From Pseudomonadota bacterium (GTDB lineage Bacteria > Bdellovibrionota > UBA1018 > CAIMNF01), in contig JAIXWV010000030.1 in assembly GCA_027491115.1 (NCBI GenBank), positions 1 through 64,000 on the forward strand: a stretch of 64,000 nucleotides of DNA, read 5' to 3'. Both the position numbers and the translations under genes were made by a program. Shown here one piece after another: positions 35,721 to 46,005 of the stretch (positions are counted from its first letter, which is position 1; each line of letters begins with the position of its first letter). Under the pieces are notes generated by a model, which was not told where the DNA came from, did no database searches, and saw only the letters and a program-made list of their open reading frames with translations.

Positions 35721-36911
35721 GTGAGGACAATGCACCTGATCCGTCAAAGCTTGTTTTTGCTGTTCTTTTCATGGACGCAAGCCCACGCGGAGCTATTGCC
35801 GGACATCGAAGCCACGGTCTCCCACATCATCCCGACCGAGATGAGCAAAAGCGGAAGGGTTTACCGCTTCAAGATCAAGGATGGGGAAGCCCCTCGCACA
35901 GGAAGCATCATCCTGGTTCAATACCGGGGTAAACCGATCATGGCCTTCCGGGTTCTCAAGACCGAGGATGATGACACTGGATTTGTCGGCAAACGGGTGC
36001 GTCGTTACGACACCGAAGGTGAGTTGAAGCTCCAGGAAGAATACGTTTCTGCCGAGAAAGTCGCCAATCTGTTTGCGCCGCCTCCAATCGAAAATCGCTT
36101 CAATCCCGACGCCAAACCCGAACTCGATCCGATTGGCGGTAAGGACCTGAATCCACCGAGCAAAGAGACCGAGTTCAAACTCGATCCGAACGCACCGCCC
36201 CTGCTCGGAGATGGCGGTCCGACCCAAGGCGCGGAGGCGAAGAGTACCGGCCCAGGAGACGCTCGGGACCTCAATCAGTTCGACTCGGATCTCGACTATG
36301 GCACCTCTCCTCGCAACCTCAAGCGCAGAAGTGATGAAGACGAGGATGCACCCGATCCCGGCGACCAAGAAGAAGGAGATTCAGAGTCCGTGATCGAAGA
36401 GACGAAAGTCTTCAATCCCTACCGACACATGATCGGGGCATCAATCGGCAACTTCCGGAACATGTCCTCATTCTCGATTCCGGGAGACACCCATTACGGG
36501 TTCTCGCTCTGGTACAATCAGGTGATCCAGAAAGGCGTCTGGATCTACAATCGAAGATTCCAAGACAGCCTCTCGGTCGAGGGGGGGATCACCCATTATT
36601 CACGCGTAAACTATACCGGAAACAACGACGGCTACGACCTGCTCCCCTTCAAAGCCGAGTTGGTCTACGCACTCCATTTGAATGATAAATTCGCATTCCT
36701 CGCCCACTCGGGACTTCAATACAACTGGATCTATTCCACCGACAACGTGAATCCAACGACCTTCCCCGCCCAACGGAGAGCACTCGACAGTTTGGCAGGA
36801 ATCCAACCCAACCTAGGGGCCGGGATCCTTTATCACATCGGACCGCAGTGGTTCCTTCGGGCCGATGTCGGCCTGGATCGTCTTGCGATCGGTTTGGCGG
36901 TGAAATGGTGA
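35721..36911 (+). CDS. Secreted protein with acidic linker and C-terminal outer-membrane barrel-like domain
   Basis: Signal peptide; D/E/P-rich middle; C-terminal GAGILYHIGPQWFLRADVGLDRLAIGLAVKW. Confidence 0.6.
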   Translation: MRTMHLIRQSLFLLFFSWTQAHAELLPDIEATVSHIIPTEMSKSGRVYRFKIKDGEAPRTGSIILVQYRGKPIMAFRVLKTEDDDTGFVGKRVRRYDTEGELKLQEEYVSAEKVANLFAPPPIENRFNPDAKPELDPIGGKDLNPPSKETEFKLDPNAPPLLGDGGPTQGAEAKSTGPGDARDLNQFDSDLDYGTSPRNLKRRSDEDEDAPDPGDQEEGDSESVIEETKVFNPYRHMIGASIGNFRNMSSFSIPGDTHYGFSLWYNQVIQKGVWIYNRRFQDSLSVEGGITHYSRVNYTGNNDGYDLLPFKAELVYALHLNDKFAFLAHSGLQYNWIYSTDNVNPTTFPAQRRALDSLAGIQPNLGAGILYHIGPQWFLRADVGLDRLAIGLAVKW

Positions 36912-37039
36912 TTTTTCTGTTGGCTCTACTGATCCTGACTCCAGCCTGTGGTGTGAAGAAATCGCCCATGCCACTCTTCGCACACCCCTCGGCGGAGCCT
37001 GCAACCAGCCCCACCCCGAATGGAAGGGATTCCCGATGA
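36905..37039 (+). CDS. Micro-lipoprotein, LptM-like (44 aa)
   Basis: MVIFLLALLILTPACGVKKSPMPLFAHPSAEP; translationally coupled on both sides. Confidence 0.45.
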   Translation: MVIFLLALLILTPACGVKKSPMPLFAHPSAEPATSPTPNGRDSR

Positions 37040-38217
37040 AGCGCACACCCACGCCAACACCTTACAAGCTTTTCGCCATTTGCCCCGGAGGCCTCGACGA
37101 GGTCCTGAAAAAGGAAATTGAAAAGCTTCCCGCCACAGTGACTCACGCCTATCCGGGAGGCATCGAATTCGAAGGCACCCTTGAGACCGCCTACCTGGCC
37201 ACTCTCAAGCTGAGGACCGCCTCAAGGGTCCTGCTCTTGCTCGGCTCGCACAAGAAAATCTTCAAACCCGAAGAACTCTATTCGACGATCCGCTCTTATG
37301 ACTGGGAAAAGCATTTCTCCCTCGAAAGCACCTTTGCGATCTTCCTGACCGAGAGCCACACCAAAGAACGACGGATCCCGGTGAATCCGCAGTTCTGGGC
37401 TCTCAAGGCAAAGGACGCCGTGGCCGATTATTTTTTGCAAAAACACGGAAAGCGCCCGAATGTGGAACGGAAGGATCCCGACATCGCCATCCGGATGCAC
37501 CTTCACGACCAGATTCTGAAGGTTTACCTCGACCTCTCCGGTCCGAGCCTCCATGAACGAGGGTACCGCCGGTCGAGCGTGGAGGCCCCCATCAAGGAGA
37601 ACCTGGCCGCCGGCCTGCTCCTCCTGTCGGATTGGCAATACACCTGCAACGAGGGCTTCGGCTTCCTGGACCCCTTCTGTGGCTCGGGAACTCTTCTGGT
37701 CGAAGCGGCATTGATCGCGACCCGAACCGCTCCGGGACTTCTCCGGACCCGCTTCGGATTCTTCGGTTGGAAAGACCATGATCCGGACCTGTTCGAGCAT
37801 GTCCATGCTCGACTGAAGAGCGAGCGGATCCTAGATCCGGCCAAGCTCCCCCTCATTGTCGGCTGTGACCGCGAGAAAGAGGCGGTACAAGCCACCCGTA
37901 CCAACCTGGAGGCCGCGGGAATGGCTGACTTTGTCCGACTGAAAGTCAACAGCTTCCAGGACACGGCGGCGTTCCAAGAAAAGGGACTGATTGTCACGAA
38001 TCCACCTTACGGGATCCGTCTCGAGGAGGTCGAAAGCCTCCAGGAGACCTACCGAGGCATTGGATCGACACTCAAGCACAAGTATGCCGGTTGGTGGGCG
38101 GGCGTCATCACCTCTGAGAAGTCATTGATGCACTCCATCGGGCTCAAGCCCGAGAAAAAATGGCCCCTGCACAACGGGGGACTCGAGTCCCAGTTTTCGC
38201 TCTTCAAAATGTATTGA
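37036..38217 (+). CDS. THUMP domain class I SAM-dependent RNA methyltransferase (RlmL N-terminal/YpsC-like)
   Basis: FGFLDPFCGSGTLLVEAALIATRTAPGLLR, IVTNPPYGIRLEEVE, SGPSLHERGYRR. Confidence 0.88.
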   Translation: MKRTPTPTPYKLFAICPGGLDEVLKKEIEKLPATVTHAYPGGIEFEGTLETAYLATLKLRTASRVLLLLGSHKKIFKPEELYSTIRSYDWEKHFSLESTFAIFLTESHTKERRIPVNPQFWALKAKDAVADYFLQKHGKRPNVERKDPDIAIRMHLHDQILKVYLDLSGPSLHERGYRRSSVEAPIKENLAAGLLLLSDWQYTCNEGFGFLDPFCGSGTLLVEAALIATRTAPGLLRTRFGFFGWKDHDPDLFEHVHARLKSERILDPAKLPLIVGCDREKEAVQATRTNLEAAGMADFVRLKVNSFQDTAAFQEKGLIVTNPPYGIRLEEVESLQETYRGIGSTLKHKYAGWWAGVITSEKSLMHSIGLKPEKKWPLHNGGLESQFSLFKMY

Positions 38218-38280
38218 TTGGTCGTTGAATTCACAACCGGTAGGTGGAAAAATGCGGTAAACCCCTACCCGGAGGAACTC

Positions 38281-40506
38281 ATGGCCGACACTGGATCTTC
38301 ACCCCGCTTTCAAGCTCTTCAAACCGTGACCGCACGCAGCCCCGGGAAGGTGACTCTCCCCACCGACGACAACGGAAACCTCCTCAAGGTGTCGGACTAC
38401 TTCGGCATGAACACCTTCAGCCTGAAGCAAATGAAAGAAAAGCTCCCGAGCGACATCTACAAGCGCTTCGTGGCGTCCACGCAAGCCGGCAAGAAACTGG
38501 ACATCGAAGTGGCCAACGCTCTCGCCCACGCCATGAAAGAGTGGGCGATGGAAAGCGGGATCACCCATTACTGCCACTGGTTCCAACCCCAGACCGGCAC
38601 CACCGCCGAGAAACACGACTCATTCCTCACCCTGGACAGCGCCGGCAATGCGATCGAGCGCTTTTCGGGTGCTCAATTGATCCAGTCCGAACCGGACGCC
38701 TCAAGCTTCCCATCCGGTGGCATGCGCACCACCTTCGAAGCGCGCGGTTATGCCGCATGGGATCCGACCTCCCCGATCTTTTTCGCCGAAATCGGCGGAA
38801 CACGCACCCTTTGCATTCCGTCGGTTTTCATCAGCTACCACGGTGACGCCCTGGACGAGAAAACCGGCCTGCTCCGGAGCAACGAAGCCCTTTCTGCCAG
38901 CACCGTGAAACTGCTTCACCTGATCGGTGACACCGACGCACGTCACGTCACCGCGACCCTCGGGCCCGAACAAGAATACTTCTTGATCGACCGCTCCTTC
39001 TTCACCCTCCGCCCCGACCTGGTGATGAGCGGAAGAACCCTGCTGGGCGCCCATCCTCCGAAGGGTCAGCAGCTCGAAGACCACTATTTCGGAAGCATTC
39101 CTGCGCGCGTTCTCGCTTTCATGAGTGAAGTGGAAACCGAGCTGTTCAAGCTCGGTGTTCCGGCAAAAACCCGCCACAACGAAGTGGCACCGATGCAGTT
39201 TGAAATCGCGCCAATCTTCGAAGAAGCGAACGTGGCAATCGATCACAACCATCTGACCATGGAAGTGCTCAAGCGCGTGGCCAAGAGGCACAACTTCGAG
39301 GCGCTCTTGCACGAGAAACCCTTCGCCGGAGTGAACGGCAGCGGCAAGCACAACAACTGGTCCATGATGGTCAGTGCGGGCGGGCCCGAAATCGAAGGCA
39401 TCAACCTTCTGGATCCGGGCAAGACCCCTCACCAGAATCTGCGCTTCCTGCTCATTCTCATGGCGACACTCAAGGGCGTTCACAAGCACGCAGGACTCCT
39501 CCGTGCTGCCATCGCCTCGAGCGGCAATGACCACCGCCTGGGAGCGAACGAGGCTCCTCCGGCCATCATTTCGGTGTTCCTCGGCAACATGCTCGACAAC
39601 ATGCTGAACGAAATCGAGAAAGACGCGCACAAGGGGCTGAGCTACACCGAGGCGGTGATCAAGCTCGGCGTCAGTCGCCTCCCGACCGTCATGAAAGACA
39701 ACACGGACCGGAACCGGACCTCCCCTTTCGCTTTCACCGGAAACAAGTTCGAGTTCCGTGCAGTCGGATCCTCGGCATCCTGCTCCTTCCCGATGACCTT
39801 GCTCAACTGTGCCGTCGCTGACGGCATCAACGAGATCACCGCCACACTGGAAGGGAAGATCAAAGGTTCGAAGTCCGTCGAAGAGGCGATCTTCACGGTC
39901 GTGAAAGAAGTGATCCGCGAGACGAAGTCGATCCGCTTCGAAGGAAACGGGTACTCCGGGGACTGGGTGATCGAAGCCGAAAAGCGCGGACTTCCTCACC
40001 TGAAGACCACGCCTCAAGCCCTTCATGAGATTGTCAGCCAGAAGTCCATTGCATTGCTCACCGGACTCGACGTGTTCACAACCGAGGAAGTGAAGTCACG
40101 CTTCCATGTCCGGATCGAGATCTACAATAAAAAGGTGATGATTGAAGCTGAGACACTCGAAACGATCGTGGAAACCCAGATTCTCCCAGCTGCTTACCAG
40201 TACTCCACCGTATTGGCAGAAGGGGTCGCAGCGGCAAAAGCGATCGGACTCAAGGCTCCACAGGAAGAGGTCTTGGCCCGCCTCTACCAGACACTCTCTT
40301 CTGCGCAGGCCGAATTGAAGAAGCTGGACCGGACCTTGGGACAGATCCGCAACAACGAAAGTGAGGAGGCTAAAGCCGACCTCATCGCCGCCGATCTGAA
40401 GCCTGTAATGGACTCGCTCCGGAAGGAATGCGATCAACTGGAGAACATGGTGGCCGACGGTTACTGGCCACTGCCGAAGTACCGCGAAATGCTATTCTTA
40501 TCCTGA
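38281..40506 (+). CDS. glnN: Glutamine synthetase type III
   Basis: THYCHWFQPQTGTTAEKHDSF, ATLGPEQEYFLID, NGSGKHNNWSM, RNRTSPFAFTGNKFEFRAVGSS. Confidence 0.95.
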   Translation: MADTGSSPRFQALQTVTARSPGKVTLPTDDNGNLLKVSDYFGMNTFSLKQMKEKLPSDIYKRFVASTQAGKKLDIEVANALAHAMKEWAMESGITHYCHWFQPQTGTTAEKHDSFLTLDSAGNAIERFSGAQLIQSEPDASSFPSGGMRTTFEARGYAAWDPTSPIFFAEIGGTRTLCIPSVFISYHGDALDEKTGLLRSNEALSASTVKLLHLIGDTDARHVTATLGPEQEYFLIDRSFFTLRPDLVMSGRTLLGAHPPKGQQLEDHYFGSIPARVLAFMSEVETELFKLGVPAKTRHNEVAPMQFEIAPIFEEANVAIDHNHLTMEVLKRVAKRHNFEALLHEKPFAGVNGSGKHNNWSMMVSAGGPEIEGINLLDPGKTPHQNLRFLLILMATLKGVHKHAGLLRAAIASSGNDHRLGANEAPPAIISVFLGNMLDNMLNEIEKDAHKGLSYTEAVIKLGVSRLPTVMKDNTDRNRTSPFAFTGNKFEFRAVGSSASCSFPMTLLNCAVADGINEITATLEGKIKGSKSVEEAIFTVVKEVIRETKSIRFEGNGYSGDWVIEAEKRGLPHLKTTPQALHEIVSQKSIALLTGLDVFTTEEVKSRFHVRIEIYNKKVMIEAETLETIVETQILPAAYQYSTVLAEGVAAAKAIGLKAPQEEVLARLYQTLSSAQAELKKLDRTLGQIRNNESEEAKADLIAADLKPVMDSLRKECDQLENMVADGYWPLPKYREMLFLS

Positions 40507-41346
40507 TCTTCGGATGCCGTTCCGGCATTCGACATAATCGGTTCTTTGCAGAAGCGCCCGGACCTTTTCAATGTGTTCGGGCGTTTCTTCGAGACGCTTG
40601 TGGTAGAGGTGCCATTGAACGGCATAGCCAATCACGCCATAGTGGGGAATGCCGCGATTTCTGACCCTGACAAACAAGTCTCCATCTTCTCCCCAATAGC
40701 CCTCGAAGTCCTCGTTGTAACCGTTGACTTCGATCAGTGTCCTGGTCGAGATCGAGAAGTTCGATCCAAGCAGGTCCAGGACGCGATCCCGCTTGAGGAT
40801 CCTCGTGATCCACGCGGGTGCGTCCATCCTCACGGATCGCAGGATGTTCTTCGTTTCACCGCTCCATCCGGATCGGATAAGTGGCCACGACAACCCATCG
40901 GTGAATCGATCAATGTTTCCGGGATGGATCTCGGCGGTGATTTCGGGACCAAGATCGACCCGCCTTCCCATGAACAAGAGCGGCTCGAAGCCCACGCGCT
41001 CATGGGCACGATGGTGATCCTCGATAAAGCGGGGGTGAACGATGACATCATGATCGAGACCGACCAAGATCGGATGCCGGTCGGGATCGAGATCCCTGAA
41101 TACGGTGTTGTTGATCCTGGCCTTGCGATACCCTTGGTCCGGATGCCAGTAGTGGTGGATGAAGAAGGGCAGCTCGCGCTTGAGTCTCTGGATCAAGTCC
41201 CGCGTGGCATCGCCAGATCCATCATCGGCAATGAACACGTCGAAGGCACGATAGGTCTGCCGAGCCAAAGAAAGAAGGCACAGCTCGAGACTCTTCGGGT
41301 TGTTGTAGGTGGTGATCACCACCGCGACCTGCCGTTTTCGGGTCAT
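40498..41346 (-). CDS. Family 2 glycosyltransferase
   Basis: VAVVITTYNNPKSLELCLLSLARQTYRAFDVFIADDGSGDATRDLI; GYWGEDGDLFVRV. Confidence 0.88.
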   Translation of the reverse strand: MTRKRQVAVVITTYNNPKSLELCLLSLARQTYRAFDVFIADDGSGDATRDLIQRLKRELPFFIHHYWHPDQGYRKARINNTVFRDLDPDRHPILVGLDHDVIVHPRFIEDHHRAHERVGFEPLLFMGRRVDLGPEITAEIHPGNIDRFTDGLSWPLIRSGWSGETKNILRSVRMDAPAWITRILKRDRVLDLLGSNFSISTRTLIEVNGYNEDFEGYWGEDGDLFVRVRNRGIPHYGVIGYAVQWHLYHKRLEETPEHIEKVRALLQRTDYVECRNGIRRSG

Positions 41347-41552
41347 GAAGACTTCGATCCACCGTCACCGGTGCTCTTCTTGTAGTCGGTAGTGTACCAA
41401 CCGTTTCCTTTCAGGGCGAAGCCACCGAGGCTCATCAATTTTTTCACGGCTTCACCACAATCGGGACAACTCTCGAGAGGCGGATCCTGGAACTTCTGGG
41501 TCACCTCGAAAGCGCGCTCACACTTTTCACACCAATACTCGTACAGAGGCAT
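41343..41552 (-). CDS. FmdB family zinc-ribbon protein
   Basis: MPLYEYWCEKCERAFEVTQKFQDPPLESCPDCGEAVKKLMS. Confidence 0.85.
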   Translation of the reverse strand: MPLYEYWCEKCERAFEVTQKFQDPPLESCPDCGEAVKKLMSLGGFALKGNGWYTTDYKKSTGDGGSKSS

Positions 41553-41591
41553 GGTGTGAGATTGAATCAGGGAGTGCTTGCCCGTCAAGAG

Positions 41592-43127
41592 TCAGGACCG
41601 ACAGAGCTTGAGGATCCGATGGAGCGAGGGGTCGGAAACGGGGAGGCCCCGCATGAGGAACTCTCGGATCGGGAACTTGACCCGCTTTCTGAGTCTCACC
41701 CAGTCCAAGCACCGTAGGTTGGTTCCGGGCTGGGGCGCATCTTCATCCAGGATCAATGTGCCCCCTGAGCGCAAATGTCGCTCCGCATCGGCGCCGGTTC
41801 GGAGTACCAATAATCGCTTTCCGGTAGCCGCCGAGATCATCCCCACTTCGTGCCAGATGTCCTCTTTAGGCATCACGTAGGCGAAAGTGCTCTCGGGCCA
41901 AAGCCCGATCGCATTCTTTAAGCCCGCGAGGTCGCCCTCTCCGATACCCACTGCAGCCACGCGGATCAGGCTGACCATCGCAACCGAAGTCAATGCCACC
42001 CCTCTCAATGATCCTCGGAAGTGGGCCAGTGCCCAACAAGGCACCAATGCCAGGAATCCAGCCGCGAGTGTCCATTCGATCCACCCACCGGTGACCATTC
42101 TCAATACGAAAAACAAGAGACCGCCCCCAACACCCGTCGCAAGCCATCCCGATATCCGGGCTCGTCGGACCAATCCCGCCTCCGCAGAGACCATCATCCA
42201 TACCACCGCCGGGGTGAGGAGGTAGAGATACGTGTTTACCCGATATGGAAATAACGTGAAGAATACCGCCGGAATCACGGCATAGGAGAGCCACCGCACG
42301 CGATGAGCCTTCCATGCCTGTGTGAACTCAGGGGTGGTAAATATTGCGGTCATTGCGATCAGGATAGGAAATAGGGTTCCGATGAATTCTCCCCACAATC
42401 CCCAGGGCGTTCCATGTGCGGTAGAAACCTTGCCCAGGTTCTCACGCAAAAAGAACATGTCCATCATCTCGCGGTAGTGCGTTCTGGCCGCAAGCAGGTA
42501 CCAAGCCAGCCCGATGCACATTCCGCCGACCAGCCCGATCCAGAATCGCCCCCTGCGAACGAGCTGACCCAGTTCTTTTTTCAGCACTGCCTCGAAACCA
42601 ATCGATAGGACCCAAAGGACCGGATACAGGGGGCCCTTGATCCAACTCATCATTCCAGTCACGGCGAATGCGGACCAAGTACGCCCTTCCCACCAAAGGT
42701 GCCAAGCCCAGCAATAAAACAGCACCACCCAGATCTCCATTTGGGCGGTGGTTCCATAGGTCATGCTAGCCAGCGTGCCGGCAAAAAGCAGTCCTGCGAT
42801 GGCACTTTCTTTTTTTGTGATCCGGTCGACCACGTCTGCCGCGCCGATGAGGGCCAGAACCGAGGGGAGCAGGGCTCCCCACAAACCAAACCCGAACACA
42901 GCCCATCCAATCCTCGTGGCCCAGTACTGGAGTGGCGGCTTCAGGAAGTTCGGTTCACCGAAAAGAGTCGGAATCATCCATTCTCCGCGCTCTTTCATTT
43001 CGAGTGCGATGGTGAGGTAGGTTTTTTGATCTCCGGTCAAGGGCACACTCAGGCCCCAGAGTCCGAGCGCATAGCAGACAAAGAGAATCACCCAAGCCCG
43101 ACGCCTGAGCGAAATCCGGCCGATCAT
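41592..43127 (-). CDS. ArnT/PMT_2-type membrane glycosyltransferase
   Basis: LSVPLTGDQKTYLTIALEMKERGEWMIPTLFGEPNFLKPPLQYW; many TM helices. Confidence 0.8.
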   Translation of the reverse strand: MIGRISLRRRAWVILFVCYALGLWGLSVPLTGDQKTYLTIALEMKERGEWMIPTLFGEPNFLKPPLQYWATRIGWAVFGFGLWGALLPSVLALIGAADVVDRITKKESAIAGLLFAGTLASMTYGTTAQMEIWVVLFYCWAWHLWWEGRTWSAFAVTGMMSWIKGPLYPVLWVLSIGFEAVLKKELGQLVRRGRFWIGLVGGMCIGLAWYLLAARTHYREMMDMFFLRENLGKVSTAHGTPWGLWGEFIGTLFPILIAMTAIFTTPEFTQAWKAHRVRWLSYAVIPAVFFTLFPYRVNTYLYLLTPAVVWMMVSAEAGLVRRARISGWLATGVGGGLLFFVLRMVTGGWIEWTLAAGFLALVPCWALAHFRGSLRGVALTSVAMVSLIRVAAVGIGEGDLAGLKNAIGLWPESTFAYVMPKEDIWHEVGMISAATGKRLLVLRTGADAERHLRSGGTLILDEDAPQPGTNLRCLDWVRLRKRVKFPIREFLMRGLPVSDPSLHRILKLCRS

Positions 43128-45421
43128 AGCGGATAATCCACAGGATCCGGTGAGTTTGGACCACCACTCAGTGACTGTCCGAAGCAGTAGAGACTAGGAT
43201 CGTCCACGGAAGTCACGCAGGTATGGTGGTCACCCGTGGTAACCCTTGAGACCTTCCGAAGTCGATCGCCCTTGAGCGTGATCAGCACCGGATCGGGACT
43301 CTCAGCAGGCTGCTTTTGGCCGAATTGAAAAGATTCGTTCTTTCCCCAGCAGTACAGTTGGCCCACGTCCGTCACCGCACAGAGATGTCCGGAAGACGAC
43401 GAGAGCATCAAAACACCACGCAACCCACCATTCGCCATCGGCTTCAAGTCGAGGGGCAGATCCGCTCGAGCCTCTACCTGAGAGCACACCACCTCACGCT
43501 CGGTTCCACGAATTCCACAAACCCGGTCGTCCGTGAGCGCAATCTGAATCAACTCCCTGGACGGTCCGCCATTTAAGGTCACGGGTTTGGCATTCTGAGC
43601 GAACTCAAAACGCTCCTGCCCCCAGCACCAGGCGGAGCCCTCCGCTTGCGACAAGGCACAAGCACGCCGTCCTTGTGCACGGACCTGCCAGATATCCTTG
43701 ATCACTTTCCCGCCCGCTTCAGAGACCTTCACCGGAGCCGTCAATTCCGAAAAATCACCGTTCGGGATACAGGTGACCTCCTGACTCGCTCCAATGATGC
43801 ACACTTGTTTGTATCCAACCGTGACTCCGGATACACCTCGAAGAGGCATGTTATTCCGCTTAAGCTCTCCGAGCATGAAGCTGTTCTGAGTGGGGCGCTT
43901 TCCTGTCAGGTCAATTTCTACGCCGCCAAAACATCCGACCCTCTGATCATCCCCGTAGATCAGGCAAGCGCGGGAACCCTGAATGTCTAGTGCGCTGACC
44001 TTGCCGAGGACTGATGCCTCGTTTTGAAGAACCACTCCCGACATCCTCTGCATCCCGAGCTGGCCATAGGTATTCAACCCGAAACAGTAAAGTTTTTCTG
44101 ATTGGTCCTTGATGCATGCATGGTTCCACCCGATTTGCACGTGTGTGACGTTCGCAAGCGCCTCAAGTCCAGAATCAAGCACTCTTGACGGGTAGATCGA
44201 GTACGGCTTTGGGTTTCCGAGAATGCCATGCGCACCATTTCCCCAACAGAACAGCTCATCCCTGACAGAAATGATGCAAGTCCGGTCAGGTCCTGCACGG
44301 ACCTCCTTGACTCCCTTGAGTGTCAGATTGTTTGATCCCAGGGCCACCTGTTCGGTTTCCCCACGGGTCGATGAGCTTCCCAATTGGTTGAATTTGTTAT
44401 CCCCCCAGCAAAACACGGTCCGCTCGTCCCGATGGATCGCACACGCATGTGATTCCCCCACAGCGATCTGATCGATCCTGGAGAGCGCCATCTCTTGCGG
44501 ATAACGGACTTGTACCAGTGACGCCTTGGGCATTCCCTTGACCTGCATGAGAATTCCGAGTTGGCGAAGATCATTCTGTCCCCAACAGAAAACCTGTGCA
44601 CCCTTGGTCAAGGCACATCCGAAGTTTTTGCCCAGGCCGACCTGCCTGATCGACGAAAGATAGCCCACATTATTCGCGTATTCCACGCGCTCTGGAACCC
44701 AGTTCAACTTTCGACTCGCGTTGTAGCGCTCCCCGAAGCAAAAAAGAGTGGAGTCCTCACGCGCCACGAGACAGGTCGACGCCGCCCCCGCTGCAATGTC
44801 CTTGACCCCCGCCATGGGCTTCGGGCTTCGCTCACTCTCCATCACCGAACGGGCGCCGACTCCCCTCTCGGAATTGTTTCCCAGCTGTCCGGAAGTGTTC
44901 TCCCCCCAACACACGGCGCGACCGCTTTTCAGCACTGCACACGCATGCGTGTCTCCTGCACTCAAAGCCTTCACCTCGGTCAGGGGGGCGTTGGAGTTGT
45001 CCATGTCCAGAACAGGAACAGGCTTGATCGTGTTCCCGGAACTTGGATTTCCAAGCTGTCCCTTATCGTTCCGGCCAAAACAAAAGGCCTGTTGATTCTC
45101 CCCGGAGGTGAAGCAAGTGAACTCTTTTCCGGTTGCCAAGAGCTTCACCGGAGTGGTGACCACGGTCGGTCCACCATTAAAGGTCCCGAGAGCGCCCTTT
45201 TCTCCCGATCCGACACAGCGAACGGTTTTGTCGCCGAGAATGGCACAGCTCACGCGGTCTCCCGATTTCATTTCATCAAACTCGAAAGCAGATGTGCTGA
45301 GCGAAGTCGCCTCGGTAAAGAGCAGAGAGACGAAAACCTTCGCCTCACTGCAACCACTTAGGAGCAGGAATGCAATCCAGGACATCTTCCTGAGGGTGTG
45401 AAGTGCCTTTATCTGAACCAT
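43124..45421 (-). CDS. RCC1-repeat lipoprotein, predicted beta-propeller
   Basis: About 14 copies of C-x(8-12)-C[WF]G..(N)..GQLG; lipobox LLLSGC. Confidence 0.85.
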   Translation of the reverse strand: MVQIKALHTLRKMSWIAFLLLSGCSEAKVFVSLLFTEATSLSTSAFEFDEMKSGDRVSCAILGDKTVRCVGSGEKGALGTFNGGPTVVTTPVKLLATGKEFTCFTSGENQQAFCFGRNDKGQLGNPSSGNTIKPVPVLDMDNSNAPLTEVKALSAGDTHACAVLKSGRAVCWGENTSGQLGNNSERGVGARSVMESERSPKPMAGVKDIAAGAASTCLVAREDSTLFCFGERYNASRKLNWVPERVEYANNVGYLSSIRQVGLGKNFGCALTKGAQVFCWGQNDLRQLGILMQVKGMPKASLVQVRYPQEMALSRIDQIAVGESHACAIHRDERTVFCWGDNKFNQLGSSSTRGETEQVALGSNNLTLKGVKEVRAGPDRTCIISVRDELFCWGNGAHGILGNPKPYSIYPSRVLDSGLEALANVTHVQIGWNHACIKDQSEKLYCFGLNTYGQLGMQRMSGVVLQNEASVLGKVSALDIQGSRACLIYGDDQRVGCFGGVEIDLTGKRPTQNSFMLGELKRNNMPLRGVSGVTVGYKQVCIIGASQEVTCIPNGDFSELTAPVKVSEAGGKVIKDIWQVRAQGRRACALSQAEGSAWCWGQERFEFAQNAKPVTLNGGPSRELIQIALTDDRVCGIRGTEREVVCSQVEARADLPLDLKPMANGGLRGVLMLSSSSGHLCAVTDVGQLYCWGKNESFQFGQKQPAESPDPVLITLKGDRLRKVSRVTTGDHHTCVTSVDDPSLYCFGQSLSGGPNSPDPVDYPL

Positions 45422-46005
45422 TTCTTCTTCAAGGCGCCAAAAGCTCCGTTGATGGCCGGTGGAAGATCCTGGAAATAATCTCCGTCTCTGAAGCGGAGTG
45501 CCTCGGGAAACTCGCTGGACTTGGCAACCTCCCCGAAGAACCCCTTCAAACGCATGAGCGGACCCGCCATTTTATGGGTCAAAATCAGGGTGAAGACACC
45601 GGTCGTTCCGACGGCAACCCCGAGGGAGACAACCATGTAAACCAATAGAGTTCGAAGCTGCTCAGTGAGCAACTGAATGAAGAGATTCTGCGCTGGAAGT
45701 CGGGTCTGTTTCACCAACTGCTCTAAGTAGAGGTGACTTCGAATGACCAAGTACCCCACCAGACCGAACAACACTCCGGTGATCAGGACATTAAAGATGA
45801 TGAGTGGAACCTGGAATTTCGGGTAAACCAGGTACTTTCGTTTGTACCAAGGGGGTCGAACCGTACTTTCAGGCGAGGAGCCTTTTGGAGACGAACTCCC
45901 TTTCGCGCCAGGCTTACTGGCGCCCCCTGGACGCATCCCGGGTTTCGCAGGGGCTTTGGGCTTCAACTGCGTCTTCGGACCGGCACCAGGTGGGTTTTGC
46001 ATCAC
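45409..46005 (-). CDS. Two-TM protein ending in a HAMP-like domain
   Basis: Pro/Lys-rich N-terminus, two TM helices, THKMAGPLMRLKGFFGEVAKS...RFRDGDYFQDLPPAINGAFGAL. Confidence 0.65.
   Translation of the reverse strand: MMQNPPGAGPKTQLKPKAPAKPGMRPGGASKPGAKGSSSPKGSSPESTVRPPWYKRKYLVYPKFQVPLIIFNVLITGVLFGLVGYLVIRSHLYLEQLVKQTRLPAQNLFIQLLTEQLRTLLVYMVVSLGVAVGTTGVFTLILTHKMAGPLMRLKGFFGEVAKSSEFPEALRFRDGDYFQDLPPAINGAFGALKKKWFR

Noticed and set aside
38701-40026. 441-aa minus-strand ORF opposite glutamine synthetase III
   Set aside because: Antisense shadow of a strongly supported gene.
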